Assembly: GCF_006715225.1 (NCBI RefSeq)
Contig: NZ_VFMU01000001.1
Span: 2,108,001-2,172,000, forward strand
DNA from: Arthrobacter sp. SLBN-112
GTDB taxonomy: Bacteria; Actinomycetota; Actinomycetes; Actinomycetales; Micrococcaceae
Direction: 5' to 3'
Length of the DNA: 64,000 nucleotides
The translations under genes were made by a program, and so were the position numbers. Of the stretch, positions 17,423-32,787 are shown one piece after another (the first letter of the stretch is position 1; each line of letters begins with the position of its first letter). Under the pieces are notes generated by a model, which was not told the DNA's origin, did no database searches, and saw nothing but the letters and a program-made list of their open reading frames with translations.

Positions 17423-17815
17423 CTATGGTTTGTGTGCGTCCCGGATATCCGGCGGTGTCTGGCCCTGCATGACCCAGCGGTTGCCGTCCGGATCGCTGAA
17501 GTAGGCGAAGAGGACGCCGCCGAGGTCCTGGATCTCGCTGATGTCCGCGCCCCGCCGGACCAGTTCGGTCCGGACATCGGTGATGTCCGGGACCACCAGC
17601 TGCAGTCCTTCCAGGCTGCCCGGCGCCATGGTGGTCATCCCGGTGCCGATCACCACCGAGGTGGCCGAACCCGGAGGAGTCAACTGGACCACCCTCATGC
17701 CCGGGATGTGCTCCACGTCGTGGTCCAGCACGAAGCCCAGTTTTTCGGTATAGAACGCTTTCGACCTGTCGACATCGGAAACCGGGACCTGGACAACCTC
17801 GAGCCGCATCTGCAT
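17423..17815 (-). CDS. VOC (glyoxalase superfamily) protein
   Basis: This complete 130-aa protein shows the two beta-alpha-beta-beta-beta units of a VOC domain: VVQVPVSDVDRSKAFYTEKLGFVLDHD at the start and LQLVVPDITDVRTELVRRGADI in the middle, ending FAYFSDPDGNRWVMQ. The Glu or His metal ligands of true glyoxalases are partly replaced, so it may be a dioxygenase-like or antibiotic-binding member; the substrate is unknown. It is unrelated in direction to the sugar locus, with which it converges. Confidence 0.82.
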   Translation of the reverse strand: MQMRLEVVQVPVSDVDRSKAFYTEKLGFVLDHDVEHIPGMRVVQLTPPGSATSVVIGTGMTTMAPGSLEGLQLVVPDITDVRTELVRRGADISEIQDLGGVLFAYFSDPDGNRWVMQGQTPPDIRDAHKP

Positions 17816-18093
17816 CTGGCCACTTTATCTTTGCGCCCCCATGAAGGGAACGGATGCACCTTTTACGGCTTGGGGCCTGAAATTGCCGGTCAATTATTAA
17901 GGGCAAAAGGAGCTTTGCGTCGGTGTTCCTCAAGGTCCCATCAAGAGTGGCTGAATGTTGGCCCAAGATCCGGCAAATGACCCTTGTCGGGCGAAAACGC
18001 GGCATAGGCTCAGCGGCGACGACTTTGTCGGGCTAAGCAGAAGCCTCGGCACTTGCAGGGCCGGATATTCGGGCCCTCATCAATGGGGAAAAC
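17816..18093. other. Intergenic stretch without recognised signal
   Basis: This 278-bp gap separates the VOC gene start (minus strand) from the HNH-type gene start (plus strand), so it must hold two divergent promoters. I see no palindrome, RNA structure or coding frame in it that I can support. Confidence 0.4.
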
Positions 18094-19464
18094 TTGTCCG
18101 ACTACGAAACCCTTCTCGGGTCTGTTCCGTCTGCGCCGGCGCCGAAGCCGCCGCGGAAACCTCGCGCCTCAACGTTCATCGTTGGCATTCTCACCGCACT
18201 GTTCATGCTCTTTGGGGCACTGACCGGCGGATTAGGCGGTGCCCTGGTGTTCCTGGGCATTTCGGCTGCGCTCACCGGCCTGTACGTCCTGCTTACAGGG
18301 CGGCGTTCCTGGGCCTGGCTCCCGGCGAAACGCAAGGCCGGCGCCGTTGCGCTCGCCGCGTCCTTCGCCCTCTTCATTGGCGGGGCTGTCGCCTTGCCGC
18401 ACGTCGCCAGTGCGGACTTGAAGGCGGCGTCCTCGGAGAGCACTGCCAAGGCGGCGCCCACCAATGCCAGCCCAACCGCAACAGCCAAGGTGACGCCGTC
18501 GTCCACGCCAACTCCCACCGCTGACAGCGATGGTGAGCCCCTGGACCCGGAGAACCCCTACCTTCTCGCGGCCGGCGTCACCGCCACCGCGCCTCACACG
18601 CAGCCCGCTTACGCCACTCGGGCGCTGGATTTGCTGGCCACCCTTCCCATCAAGGGCCGGGCGCCGAAGACCGGCTACGACCGGGGGCAGTTCGGCCAGG
18701 CGTGGGCGGACGTGGACCGGAACGGCTGCGATACCCGCAACGACATTCTCAAGCGCGACCTTACCGGTATCACCTATACGAACAGTGTTCCCTGCAAGGT
18801 GCAGACGGGGACCCTGGCGGATCCCTACACGGGCAAGACCATCAGCTTTGTCCGGGGCTCGGGCACCAGCACTGCCGTGCAGATCGACCACGTAGTAGCG
18901 CTCAGTGATGCCTGGCAGAAGGGCGCGCAACAGCTGACCGCGGAGCAGCGGACGGCGTTCGCGAACGATCCGCTGAACCTGCAGGCCACCGATGGTCCCA
19001 CCAACCAGCAAAAGGGCGACGGCGACGCGGCCACCTGGCTGCCAGCGAACAAGGCCTTCCGGTGTGAGTACGTGGCCCGGCAAATCTCCGTGAAGGCAAC
19101 ATACGGGCTGTGGGTCACGCAGGCGGAGCACGACGCGATGGCGCGCATCCTGGGTGACTGCTCCGGCCAGCTGGCCCCGACGAACCAGCAGGCTCCGGCT
19201 CCCGCACCGGCAGTGGTTGAACCGGCACCCGCGGTTGCTCCTGCTCCCGCACCGGTCGCTCCAGCTCCGGTCGCACCCGCTCCTGCTCCCGCACCGGTCG
19301 CGCCGGCTCCCGTGGCACCTGCTCCGGTTGCACCCGCGCCTGCCGCCGTTTACTACGCCAACTGCACCGCGGCGAGAGCCGCCGGAGCTGCACCGCTCTA
19401 CGCCGGCCAGGCAGGCTACCGCCCTGCCCTGGACCGGGATTCCGACGGCATCGCCTGCGAATAG
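18094..19464 (+). CDS. Membrane-anchored HNH (GmrSD C-terminal-like/DUF1524) protein with excalibur domain
   Basis: The 456-aa protein begins at TTG 18094 after GGGGAA. It has three hydrophobic helices (ASTFIVGILTALFMLFGALTG, then FLGISAALTGLYVLLTG and GAVALAASFALFIGGAV), a Ser/Thr/Pro linker, and a domain with GYDRGQFGQAWADVDRNGCDTRN followed by QIDHVVALSDAW, the His-Asp-His type motif of DUF1524 HNH nucleases. A Pro-Ala repeat of about 50 residues leads to a C-terminal excalibur calcium-binding motif, DRDSDGIACE. The likely role is an extracytoplasmic nuclease held at the membrane. Such proteins are common and uncharacterised in actinobacteria. The PASTA lipoprotein gene follows. Confidence 0.82.
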   Translation: MSDYETLLGSVPSAPAPKPPRKPRASTFIVGILTALFMLFGALTGGLGGALVFLGISAALTGLYVLLTGRRSWAWLPAKRKAGAVALAASFALFIGGAVALPHVASADLKAASSESTAKAAPTNASPTATAKVTPSSTPTPTADSDGEPLDPENPYLLAAGVTATAPHTQPAYATRALDLLATLPIKGRAPKTGYDRGQFGQAWADVDRNGCDTRNDILKRDLTGITYTNSVPCKVQTGTLADPYTGKTISFVRGSGTSTAVQIDHVVALSDAWQKGAQQLTAEQRTAFANDPLNLQATDGPTNQQKGDGDAATWLPANKAFRCEYVARQISVKATYGLWVTQAEHDAMARILGDCSGQLAPTNQQAPAPAPAVVEPAPAVAPAPAPVAPAPVAPAPAPAPVAPAPVAPAPVAPAPAAVYYANCTAARAAGAAPLYAGQAGYRPALDRDSDGIACE

Positions 19465-19475
19465 GCCCCACTCTT

Positions 19476-19492
19476 GTCCGGATTCTCCGGAC
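19476..19492 (+). terminator. Short hairpin after the HNH-type gene
   Basis: GTCCGGA-TTC-TCCGGAC forms a 7-bp stem 11 bases after the stop codon, followed by CACCTTTATC. It is a weak candidate terminator or attenuator before the PASTA lipoprotein gene. Confidence 0.4.
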
Positions 19493-19529
19493 GCACCTTT
19501 ATCACCAGAACGCATTCCTAGGGGGAATC

Positions 19530-20264
19530 ATGAAAGTTAATCCCAGTCCTGCACTCACCAGGATGAACAAGACGCTGGCTCTGGCTGTGCTGGCCGGCCT
19601 GATGCTGACGGGTTGCGGCGGCAAGGAAGCGGCAACTCAGACCACAGCAACGGCAACCGCTGTGGCTGCGGTTGCCGAGAACGTCACCGTTCCCGCCGTA
19701 ACTGGCCTGACCTTGGACAAGGCTACCGAGCAGCTGAAAAAGCTCGGCTTCAAGGTTGAGGCTGTGGACACCGTCAAGGGCAAGTCGATCATCGTTGAGA
19801 AAAACTGGCAGGTGATTTCCCAAGATCCTGCCAACGGTGCACAGGCTGCGAAGGGCTCCACCGTGCATCTCGGCGTCAAGAACCTCGACGACGTGGCCGC
19901 TGAGAAGGCTGCTGCCGAAAAGGCGGCAACTGCCAAGATTGCGGCCGAGAAGGCTGCAGCCGATCAGGCGGCCGCAGCGAAGGCAGCGGCTGACAAGGCC
20001 GCGGCGGATAAAGCCGCTGCGGACCAGGCCGCCGCAAAGGCTGCAGCCGACCAGGCCGCGCGGGACGCTGCTGCGAAGCTTGCTGCTGATCAAGCGGCTG
20101 CCCAGCAGGCAGCGCAGGCACCAGCACAAGCGCCGGCAGCTGCGGGAGGCGCAACGCCCGGGGCCTTTTGTTCACCCACGGGCTCTGTGGCGCTGAGCAG
20201 CAAGGGAGTTACTTACACCTGCAAGCCGTCCGCTACGGATTCGCGTTCACGGTGGCGGCAGTAG
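19530..20264 (+). CDS. PASTA-domain lipoprotein with Ala-rich helix
   Basis: The 244-aa precursor has a lipoprotein signal with lipobox LMLTGC (Cys29 from ATG 19530; an internal ATG at 19563 would shorten the leader). One PASTA domain spans roughly residues 50-115: VTVPAVTGLTLDKATEQLKK, ending ISQDPANGAQAAKGSTVHLGV. After it comes a helix of about 70 residues made almost only of Ala, Lys, Asp, Glu and Gln, able to span the cell wall, and a short C-terminal segment with two Cys (AFCSPTG and YTCKPS). It probably binds peptidoglycan; no kinase domain is present. A start after AGGGGGAATC is clear. Confidence 0.8.
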   Translation: MKVNPSPALTRMNKTLALAVLAGLMLTGCGGKEAATQTTATATAVAAVAENVTVPAVTGLTLDKATEQLKKLGFKVEAVDTVKGKSIIVEKNWQVISQDPANGAQAAKGSTVHLGVKNLDDVAAEKAAAEKAATAKIAAEKAAADQAAAAKAAADKAAADKAAADQAAAKAAADQAARDAAAKLAADQAAAQQAAQAPAQAPAAAGGATPGAFCSPTGSVALSSKGVTYTCKPSATDSRSRWRQ

Positions 20265-20282
20265 CTGAACCAGGTCCGTCGA

Positions 20283-20317
20283 GCCGCGGTGCCTCCTTTT
20301 TGGGAGGTGTCCGCGGC
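20283..20317 (+). terminator. Hairpin terminator after the PASTA lipoprotein gene
   Basis: GCCGCGG (20283-20289) with TGCCTCC pairs with GGAGGTGTCCGCGGC, giving a two-part stem with a TTTTTG loop about 18 bases after the stop. Downstream runs GTCAGGTTTAAG. Confidence 0.6.
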
Positions 20318-20919
20318 TTGTCAGGTTTAAGAGCTACTGCGGGACAGCAGGCCTCGGAGGGTGAGGAGCGGGGGCCAGGCTCTCTGTGCTGCAGCACACA
20401 TAGGGGAATTACGACGGCGGGAGGCGGCTTGGATGCCCAAGCGGCCGTTCCTAGCCCGGAATTCCGCGGATCTTTAGTCCCCAAAGGTCGATTTGCGGTT
20501 GGGTGTGGGGGCGGGTATTGTTTTCTGAGTCGCCGCCGCTGAAGCGGAAAGATAGCGACCAAACCCCTTACGAAACAGCCTGAAAATGGTTCGCCTCTTG
20601 GCGTGCCGGACGTGGGTGGGGCTGGTTTCAGAGCTATGAAGATCGCGGAAACGCTGATTTGCGAAGCTCTTTGAAACCGGGTAAGTTTGGAAAGTTGCTC
20701 CGGAGCGATCCTGAACGAAAGTTTGGGTGGTGCCGGGTGTGTCTGTTGTTTGAGAACTCAATAGTGTGCCAAGTTTGTTGATACCGATTTTTTATAAATT
20801 GGTTGATTGTGCTGTGCCGCCACCCCGTGGTTGGCATGGTGTTTTTAGCTGGTTTCAAATTTTGCAGCTGTTTCTGCCGTTATTTCCGGTGGTTGTGGTT
20901 GTGTCTGTTTTTGTTTTAC
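20318..20919 (+). promoter_or_regulatory. rrn promoter and leader region
   Basis: No gene is seen in this 600-bp stretch before 16S. A possible core promoter is TTTGCG (20658-20663), an 18-bp spacer and TAAGTT (20682-20687). TGTTTGAGAACTCAATAGTGTGCC at 20747-20770 is the leader sequence found in actinobacterial rrn operons, resembling a boxA-type antitermination signal; a near copy lies in the 16S-23S spacer. The promoter assignment is by eye and weak; the leader motif is solid. Confidence 0.5.
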
Positions 20920-26102
<5,183 letters not shown>

Positions 26103-26275
26103 CACCACACAGATATATACAAAACTCTGCTTGCGTCCACTATGTGGTTCCCAACCAACAACCCGCCACGGGAAACGTGTTGAACGGAACCAACAACTAA
26201 ATACACAACACCACAATGTTGTAACCACAAGATTTCCCACACCCACCAAAACACCGGGGGTGACGGGTAAAAGGG

Positions 26276-26393
26276 TTACGGCGGTCATAGCGTGGGGGAA
26301 ACGCCCGGTCCCATTCCGAACCCGGAAGCTAAGACCCACAGCGCCGATGGTACTGCACCCGGGAGGGTGTGGGAGAGTAGGTCACCGCCGGAC
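26276..26393 (+). rRNA. rrf: 5S ribosomal RNA
   Basis: The sequence runs from TTACGGCGGTCATAGCG through CCCGGTCCCATTCCGAACCCG and GCGCCGATGGTACTGC to GAGAGTAGGTCACCGCCGGA, so both termini pair (ACGGCGGT with ACCGCCG) as in all 5S RNAs. It lies about 170 bp after 23S and completes the operon. Confidence 0.96.
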
Positions 26394-26407
26394 ACACATT
26401 AATGGTC

Positions 26408-26435
26408 GAGGCTCCAACCACACGGTTGGGGCCTC
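26408..26435 (+). terminator. rrn operon terminator
   Basis: GAGGCTCCAACC (26408-26419) and GGTTGGGGCCTC (26424-26435) form a 12-bp stem with one T-G pair and an ACAC loop, 15 bases after 5S. It is the expected operon terminator. Confidence 0.75.
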
Positions 26436-26487
26436 CCACATTTAACCCAGCTCCCACCCAACAAAACCCCACACCGCAACCCAGGAA

Positions 26488-26540
26488 ACCAGCAGGAACT
26501 GATGGGGCACCCCATGAAGACCAACAGGAACTGATGGGGC
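26488..26540. repeat. Two 21-bp direct repeats
   Basis: ACCAGCAGGAACTGATGGGGC at 26488-26508 recurs as ACCAACAGGAACTGATGGGGC at 26520-26540, differing in one base with a 32-bp period. Between them ATGGGG-CA-CCCCAT can form a small hairpin. Function unknown. Confidence 0.6.
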
Positions 26541-26572
26541 GTTGCGGGGGAGTACGGTAATGGGACCGTAGG

Positions 26573-26585
26573 ATTGTTGAACAAT
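26573..26585. promoter_or_regulatory. GntR-type operator of the pxp operon
   Basis: ATTGTTGAACAAT is a perfect palindrome around a central G with GT-N3-AC cores, the form bound by FadR-subfamily GntR proteins. It lies about 55 bp before pxpA. The same 12 bases occur at 32607 before the transporter genes. Confidence 0.6.
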
Positions 26586-26637
26586 CTGAGTTTTTAGGGC
26601 ATTCTTGGATGAACAGCAATCCGAGACGGAGATCACA

Positions 26638-27396
26638 ATGCCCAGCATCGACCTGAACAGCGACGTCGGCGAGTCCTTTGGGAACTGGTCCTTCGGCGAT
26701 GACGCCGCCATTTTCGAGAGCGTATCCAGCGCCAACGTGGCCTGCGGCTTCCACGCTGGCGACCCTATAGGCATCCTGGCCACCTGCCAGGCCGCCGCGA
26801 AGGCCGGCGTTACGGTGGGCGCACACCCCGGCTACCGTGACCTGGCCGGCTTTGGCCGCCGCTTCATGGACATGGGCCCGGCTGAGCTCACCGCAGACGT
26901 GGTGTACCAGATCGGTGCAGTGCAGGCTATGGCCCTCGCCGCCGGAACCGCTGTCCGCTATGTCAAACCGCACGGCGCGCTGTACAACACCATCGTGAAC
27001 CACCCCCAGCAGGCCGGTGCCGTCGTGGCTGCCATCCTGGCGGTGGACCCCAGCCTCCCCCTCATGGTGCTCCCCAACTCCGAGATCCAGCGCCAGGCCC
27101 AGGCGGCAGGGCTGCGGACCGTGGCAGAGGCCTTTGCTGACCGTGCCTACAATCCGGACGGTACCCTGGTCTCCCGCCGCGAACCCGGAGCTGTGCTGCA
27201 TGCGGTGGAGGACGTCGTCGAACATGTCCTGCGCCTGGCAGGGGACGGTGTGGTCCGGGCCATCGACGGATCGCTGGTCCCCGTCAAGGCCGAAAGCATC
27301 TGCCTGCACGGTGACACCCCCGGCGCCGTGGCAATGGCCGCCGCCGTCCGCTCCGCGCTGGTGGACGCCGGCATCCGGATCGAGAGCTTCGCCTAA
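26638..27396 (+). CDS. pxpA: 5-oxoprolinase subunit PxpA (LamB/YcsF family)
   Basis: This 252-aa protein starts [17 protein letters not shown], the hallmark of the family, and continues [14 protein letters not shown] with the conserved Asp/His residues of the polysaccharide-deacetylase-like barrel, then [16 protein letters not shown]. In PxpABC it works with PxpB and PxpC to hydrolyse 5-oxoproline (pyroglutamate), a damage product of glutamine and glutamate, to glutamate using ATP. ATG 26638 with GGAG in GACGGAGATCACA fits the conserved N-terminus. The next gene begins two bases after its stop. Confidence 0.92.
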   Translation: MPSIDLNSDVGESFGNWSFGDDAAIFESVSSANVACGFHAGDPIGILATCQAAAKAGVTVGAHPGYRDLAGFGRRFMDMGPAELTADVVYQIGAVQAMALAAGTAVRYVKPHGALYNTIVNHPQQAGAVVAAILAVDPSLPLMVLPNSEIQRQAQAAGLRTVAEAFADRAYNPDGTLVSRREPGAVLHAVEDVVEHVLRLAGDGVVRAIDGSLVPVKAESICLHGDTPGAVAMAAAVRSALVDAGIRIESFA

Positions 27397-27397
27397 C

Positions 27398-29060
27398 ATG
27401 GCCGCCATGCAACTGCAGCGTACAAGCACTGCCCCCCACGCGGAGCTGACCGGCATCCGTCCCGCCGGCGACCGTGCCATCCTGGTGGAGCTGCCCTCCC
27501 TGGAAGCGGTCCTCAGCCTTCAGGCGCAACTCACTGCGCATCCGCAACCGGGCCAGATCGACGTCATCGCCGCCGCAACCACCATCCTCATCACGGCGGA
27601 CTCGCCCCAGTCGGCGCAGGCGCTGGCCGCGCATGTCCGCAGCCTGGACCTGGACGCACCCGCGGACACCGAGAGCGCGCTGGTCACCATCGACGTGGTG
27701 TACGACGGCGAGGACCTGGACGAGGTTGCGTCGCTCACCGGCCTGGGCCGCGAGGCAGTGGTGGCCGCCCACACAGGTCAGCTCTGGACCGCCGCCTTTG
27801 CCGGATTCGCACCCGGCTTTGCCTACCTCACCGGCGAGAACCCCAGCCTGGAGGTGCCGCGGCGACGGTCACCGCGGACGGCCGTCCCCGCCGGAGCCGT
27901 TGCCCTGGGCGGGGCGTACTCCGCCGTCTATCCGCGGCAATCGCCGGGCGGCTGGCAGCTGATCGGCCGGACCGATGCAGTCATGTGGGACCTGGACCGG
28001 GAAAATCCCGCACTTATCCGCCCCGGTGATACCGTCCGCTTCCAAGCCGTCCGCGCCCACGCCGTCGTGACGGAGGTGCCGGAAGCATCAGCCAGCAGGA
28101 CGCCTGCAGAACAACAAGGTTCCCCAGGCCTGGCCGTCCGCAAACCCGGACTGCAGGCCACCGTGCAGGACCTGGGGCGGCCTGGCTTCGCTTCGCTGGG
28201 CGTCAGCAGCGCCGGCGCCATGGACCGGGGAGCGCTGCGCCGCGCCAACCGCATGGTGGGCAACGCCGAGGGCGCCGCCGGAATCGAACTCCTCTTCGGC
28301 GGGCTTGAACTCGAGGCCCTCACCGACCAGGTCCTGGCCGTCACGGGGGCAGCTGTCCCGCTGGAGGTCACGCCGGGGACAGATTCCGCACAGGCATCAC
28401 AGCGGACGACGGCGGTACGGCACCCCGCGTGCGACGCCCCCTTCGCGCTGCTGGCAGGGGAGAGGCTGACCGTGGGCAACCCCAGCGCAGGGCTCCGCTC
28501 CTACATCGGGGTCCGTGGGGGAATCGGTGGCGCCGTTGCCCTGGGCAGCCGCTCCACGGACAGCATGTCAGGGATCGGCCCCAAACCGCTCGAAGCCGGA
28601 ACCATCCTGCCCGTTCAGGCCGCCAAACCTGGCAGCATCGTTGGCCACCCGGAAATATCGCCCCTCCCGGACCAGGACGGGGCCACCGTGCTGCGGGTGG
28701 TTCCAGGACCCCGGCAGGACTGGTTCAGCCCCGAAACCCTGCAGGACTTCCTGGCCCGGGAATGGACCGTCACGCCACAGTCCAACCGCATCGGCCTGCG
28801 CCTCAACGGCCAGCCGCTTACCCGCAGCCGGGACGGTGAACTGGCCAGCGAAGGAACTGTCCGCGGCGCCGTGCAGGTGCCGCCGGAAGGCCAGCCCGTC
28901 CTGTTCCTCTCCGACCACCCGGTGACCGGCGGGTACCCGGTGATTGCCGTCGTCGTCCATGCCGACCTGGACAAGGGCGCCCAGCTTCCCCCGGGCACTA
29001 CCGTGCGTTTCACCGCCGCAGCATCACCGGCAGAACTGCCCGAAACACCTAAGGAATCCC

Positions 29061-29068
<8 letters not shown>
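27398..29068 (+). CDS. Fused 5-oxoprolinase subunits PxpB-PxpC (KipI-KipA)
   Basis: The 556-aa protein is a head-to-tail fusion. Residues about 15-230 are PxpB/Kip[15 protein letters not shown], the central [21 protein letters not shown], and [12 protein letters not shown]. Residues from about 243 are PxpC/Kip[52 protein letters not shown] and [15 protein letters not shown]. PxpB resembles the N-terminal and PxpC the C-terminal half of allophanate hydrolase-linked proteins, so databases often call this part a biotin-dependent carboxyltransferase. In Bacillus and E. coli the two are separate genes. It lies two bases after pxpA and overlaps the biotin carboxylase gene by 8 bp. Confidence 0.92.
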
Positions 29069-30809
<1,741 letters not shown>

Positions 30810-30816
30810 GCGAGCC

Positions 30817-31809
30817 TCACGAGGACATACGTGCGAAGACGCGGCAGACTGCCAGGCTGAACCAGAGCTGGAGGTCGTGGAACCTGTCCCGGAGCAGATG
30901 GCCAGTGAAGAGCCCGGACGGTTCCTGGTGTGCGGCCAGCCAGTCGCGCGCCTGGTCGGTTTTTTCCGATCTGAGGCCGGGGCTGATGATGCTGATGGCG
31001 TCGAGGGCGGAAACGAGGTCCGTCATCCAGAAGGGAAAGCTGAATTCGGTCCAGTCGGCCACACGGCCCTTATCCGGGTAGGCGTCCGGCTCGAACAAGC
31101 GGCCCGCCAGCAATTCCGCAGCCTTCTGTGCGGAGGCGCTTTTGCGGTGCCGGGTATGGGACGCATACGCCCTGAGCACCACCCCGGTGATCAGATGCGA
31201 GAACGGCTGCGCCGGATCGCCGGGGATGGTCTGCGGCTCCTCGAGCGCGTCCAGATTCCTCCCCCGGGTGCGGAACGGAAGGGCCCAGCCACCGTCGTCC
31301 TGCCGCGACGCCTCAAGCCAGCTGAACGCGCGTTCCACGCGGGGGTCGTCGCCGTACCCCGCTTTGCTCAGGAGCCCGATGAGGGCCGCCGTGTAGTTGG
31401 GAGACACCTGGTTGCCGTAAATCCCTCGAAGATCACCCTCGGCGGACTGGTGCGAGAGCACATAGCCGGCGGCTGCGGCGAGGGCCGGATGCCGGCACGT
31501 CAGCCCGAACATCTCCACGAGAAACCCGAGCTGCCGGTAGGTCTCCAGCAGGTCGTAATCCATCCTGGCCCGGGGCCGTCTTCCCGGATAGGCCCACGAC
31601 CCGTCGGCCGCCTGGCGCCGCAGGATCCGGCGCGGGATCGGCAGGTCCCACAGCGCTTCATCCGGTGCCCCCGCCGGGGCGGATGGCAGCCCCGCCGTCC
31701 CGGGGAGCAGCTCCCGAGAGGCCCAGGAGCGTACGGCAGGATGTGCGCTCGACAGCAGCGGGGCGAGGGGGTCGAACCGTAGGCAGTCAAGCCACGTCAT
31801 GCTCACCAT
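30817..31809 (-). CDS. Terpene cyclase/prenyltransferase-like (alpha/alpha barrel) protein
   Basis: The protein has about 330 aa. Repeats typical of squalene-hopene cyclase and prenyltransferase toroids are visible: ILRRQAADGSWAYPGRR, VLSHQSAEGDLRGIYGNQ, ASRQDDGGWALPFRTRGRN and AAHQEPSGLFTGHLLR, each a helix followed by a Q-x-x-x-G-x-W/F type turn. The catalytic D-x-D-D motif of hopene cyclases is not evident, so an enzymatic role is doubtful. The start is ATG 31809 (MVSMTWL) or 31800; the frame stays open to 32565 opposite the gntR gene, but that part is a shadow. It lies within the 5-oxoproline locus on the other strand, a likely insertion of unrelated function. Confidence 0.7.
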   Translation of the reverse strand: MVSMTWLDCLRFDPLAPLLSSAHPAVRSWASRELLPGTAGLPSAPAGAPDEALWDLPIPRRILRRQAADGSWAYPGRRPRARMDYDLLETYRQLGFLVEMFGLTCRHPALAAAAGYVLSHQSAEGDLRGIYGNQVSPNYTAALIGLLSKAGYGDDPRVERAFSWLEASRQDDGGWALPFRTRGRNLDALEEPQTIPGDPAQPFSHLITGVVLRAYASHTRHRKSASAQKAAELLAGRLFEPDAYPDKGRVADWTEFSFPFWMTDLVSALDAISIISPGLRSEKTDQARDWLAAHQEPSGLFTGHLLRDRFHDLQLWFSLAVCRVFARMSS

Positions 31810-31869
31810 GATGGCGGAATACGTCCGGTGCGGACAGGGTGGCGGTGTCCGGCCGGATATCGTGGTGCC

Positions 31870-32547
31870 ATGACGTTTGACGAGGTGCTGGCCGATCTCC
31901 AAGCCCAGGCCAGGACCACCAAGCACGCCGAAACAGGTCTCTGGGTGGCGGCCCAGCTCCGCAGCCGGATCGCCGCCGGCCAGCTCGCGCCCGGATCCAA
32001 GCTCGCGGAGGAAGCCCTCCGCGAAGCCCTGGGCGTGTCCCGCAACACCCTGCGGGAGGCCTTCACGGCGCTGCATGCGGAGCACATCGTTACCCGCATC
32101 CCCAATCGCGGTGTTTTCGTGGCCCACCCTACGGCGGACGACATCCGCGAGATCTACCGCGTGCGCCGGTTCCTGGAGCCGGCCGCAGTCCTGTGGTCCG
32201 TCGATGCTCCCGTTGAGCCCCTGGCCGGAATCGTCAAAGCCGCCAGGGCAGCCGCCGCGGAAGGCGACATCCCCGGGATGGCCAGTGCCAACCAGGATTT
32301 CCACCGCGCCATCGTTGACCGCAGCGGCAGCGAGCGGCTGAACAGCCTCATGGACCAGGTCCTGGCCGAGATGCGCCTGGTGTTCCACTCCATGGCTGCC
32401 AATCCGGCCTTCCACGAGCCCTATGTGGAGGACAACGCGCGGATCGTGGAGCTCCTGGAGGCCGGCGACCTGGCCGCGGCAGCGGACTTCCTGGCCGCCT
32501 ACCTGGACCGCGCCGAAGCCCAGCTGCTCGCCGCCGTCGGCCGCTAA
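31870..32547 (+). CDS. GntR-family (FCD domain) regulator of the 5-oxoproline locus
   Basis: The 225-aa protein has a GntR winged helix at residues about 20-85 (QLRSRIAAGQLAPGSKLAEE, then ALGVSRNTLREAFTALHAE and IPNRGVFVAHP) and an all-helical FCD domain (VRRFLEPAAVLWSV, ASANQDFHRAIVDRSGS, FHEPYVEDNARIVELLEAGD) with the Asp and His residues that bind metal and ligand. ATG 31870 is preferred from the family N-terminus. It lies between the pxp genes and the transporter genes, each of which has the palindrome ATTGTTGAACAA, so it probably represses both until 5-oxoproline or a related acid is present. Confidence 0.87.
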   Translation: MTFDEVLADLQAQARTTKHAETGLWVAAQLRSRIAAGQLAPGSKLAEEALREALGVSRNTLREAFTALHAEHIVTRIPNRGVFVAHPTADDIREIYRVRRFLEPAAVLWSVDAPVEPLAGIVKAARAAAAEGDIPGMASANQDFHRAIVDRSGSERLNSLMDQVLAEMRLVFHSMAANPAFHEPYVEDNARIVELLEAGDLAAAADFLAAYLDRAEAQLLAAVGR

Positions 32548-32606
32548 CGCGCCCAGCCGCAGCATTCCAGCCCAGTTAGGCGGGCCGGCAGAAAGGGGGT
32601 TGCAGG

Positions 32607-32619
32607 ATTGTTGAACAAA
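32607..32619. promoter_or_regulatory. GntR-type operator of the transporter operon
   Basis: ATTGTTGAACAAA matches the pxpA site in 12 of 13 bases, and the preceding GG is also shared. It lies about 110 to 180 bp before the DUF969 start, depending on which start is used. Confidence 0.6.
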
Positions 32620-32787
32620 AAGCTATGCTTTAGATCACATCGTTGTCCTGCAGCCCACTAAACCCTGCAGCCCTAACGTGACCGGGGCTCCCGCCCCCCG
32701 GCGCCGTCACCCCCAATGACCAACCCCATGGACGCGCCGGCCCCCACTTTCGCAGACCCGTCACGGGTCCCCTGGGAAGGGATAATC

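Noticed and set aside
19190..19340. A tandem repeat or CRISPR-like array in the HNH-type gene
   Set aside because: The repeated units encode a Pro-Ala linker within an open frame and vary in length; they have no constant repeats and unique spacers.
31810..32565. N-terminal 250-aa extension of the cyclase-like protein
   Set aside because: This part lies opposite the gntR gene and shows no family similarity. The toroid repeats begin only after MTWLDC, so the start was placed at 31809.
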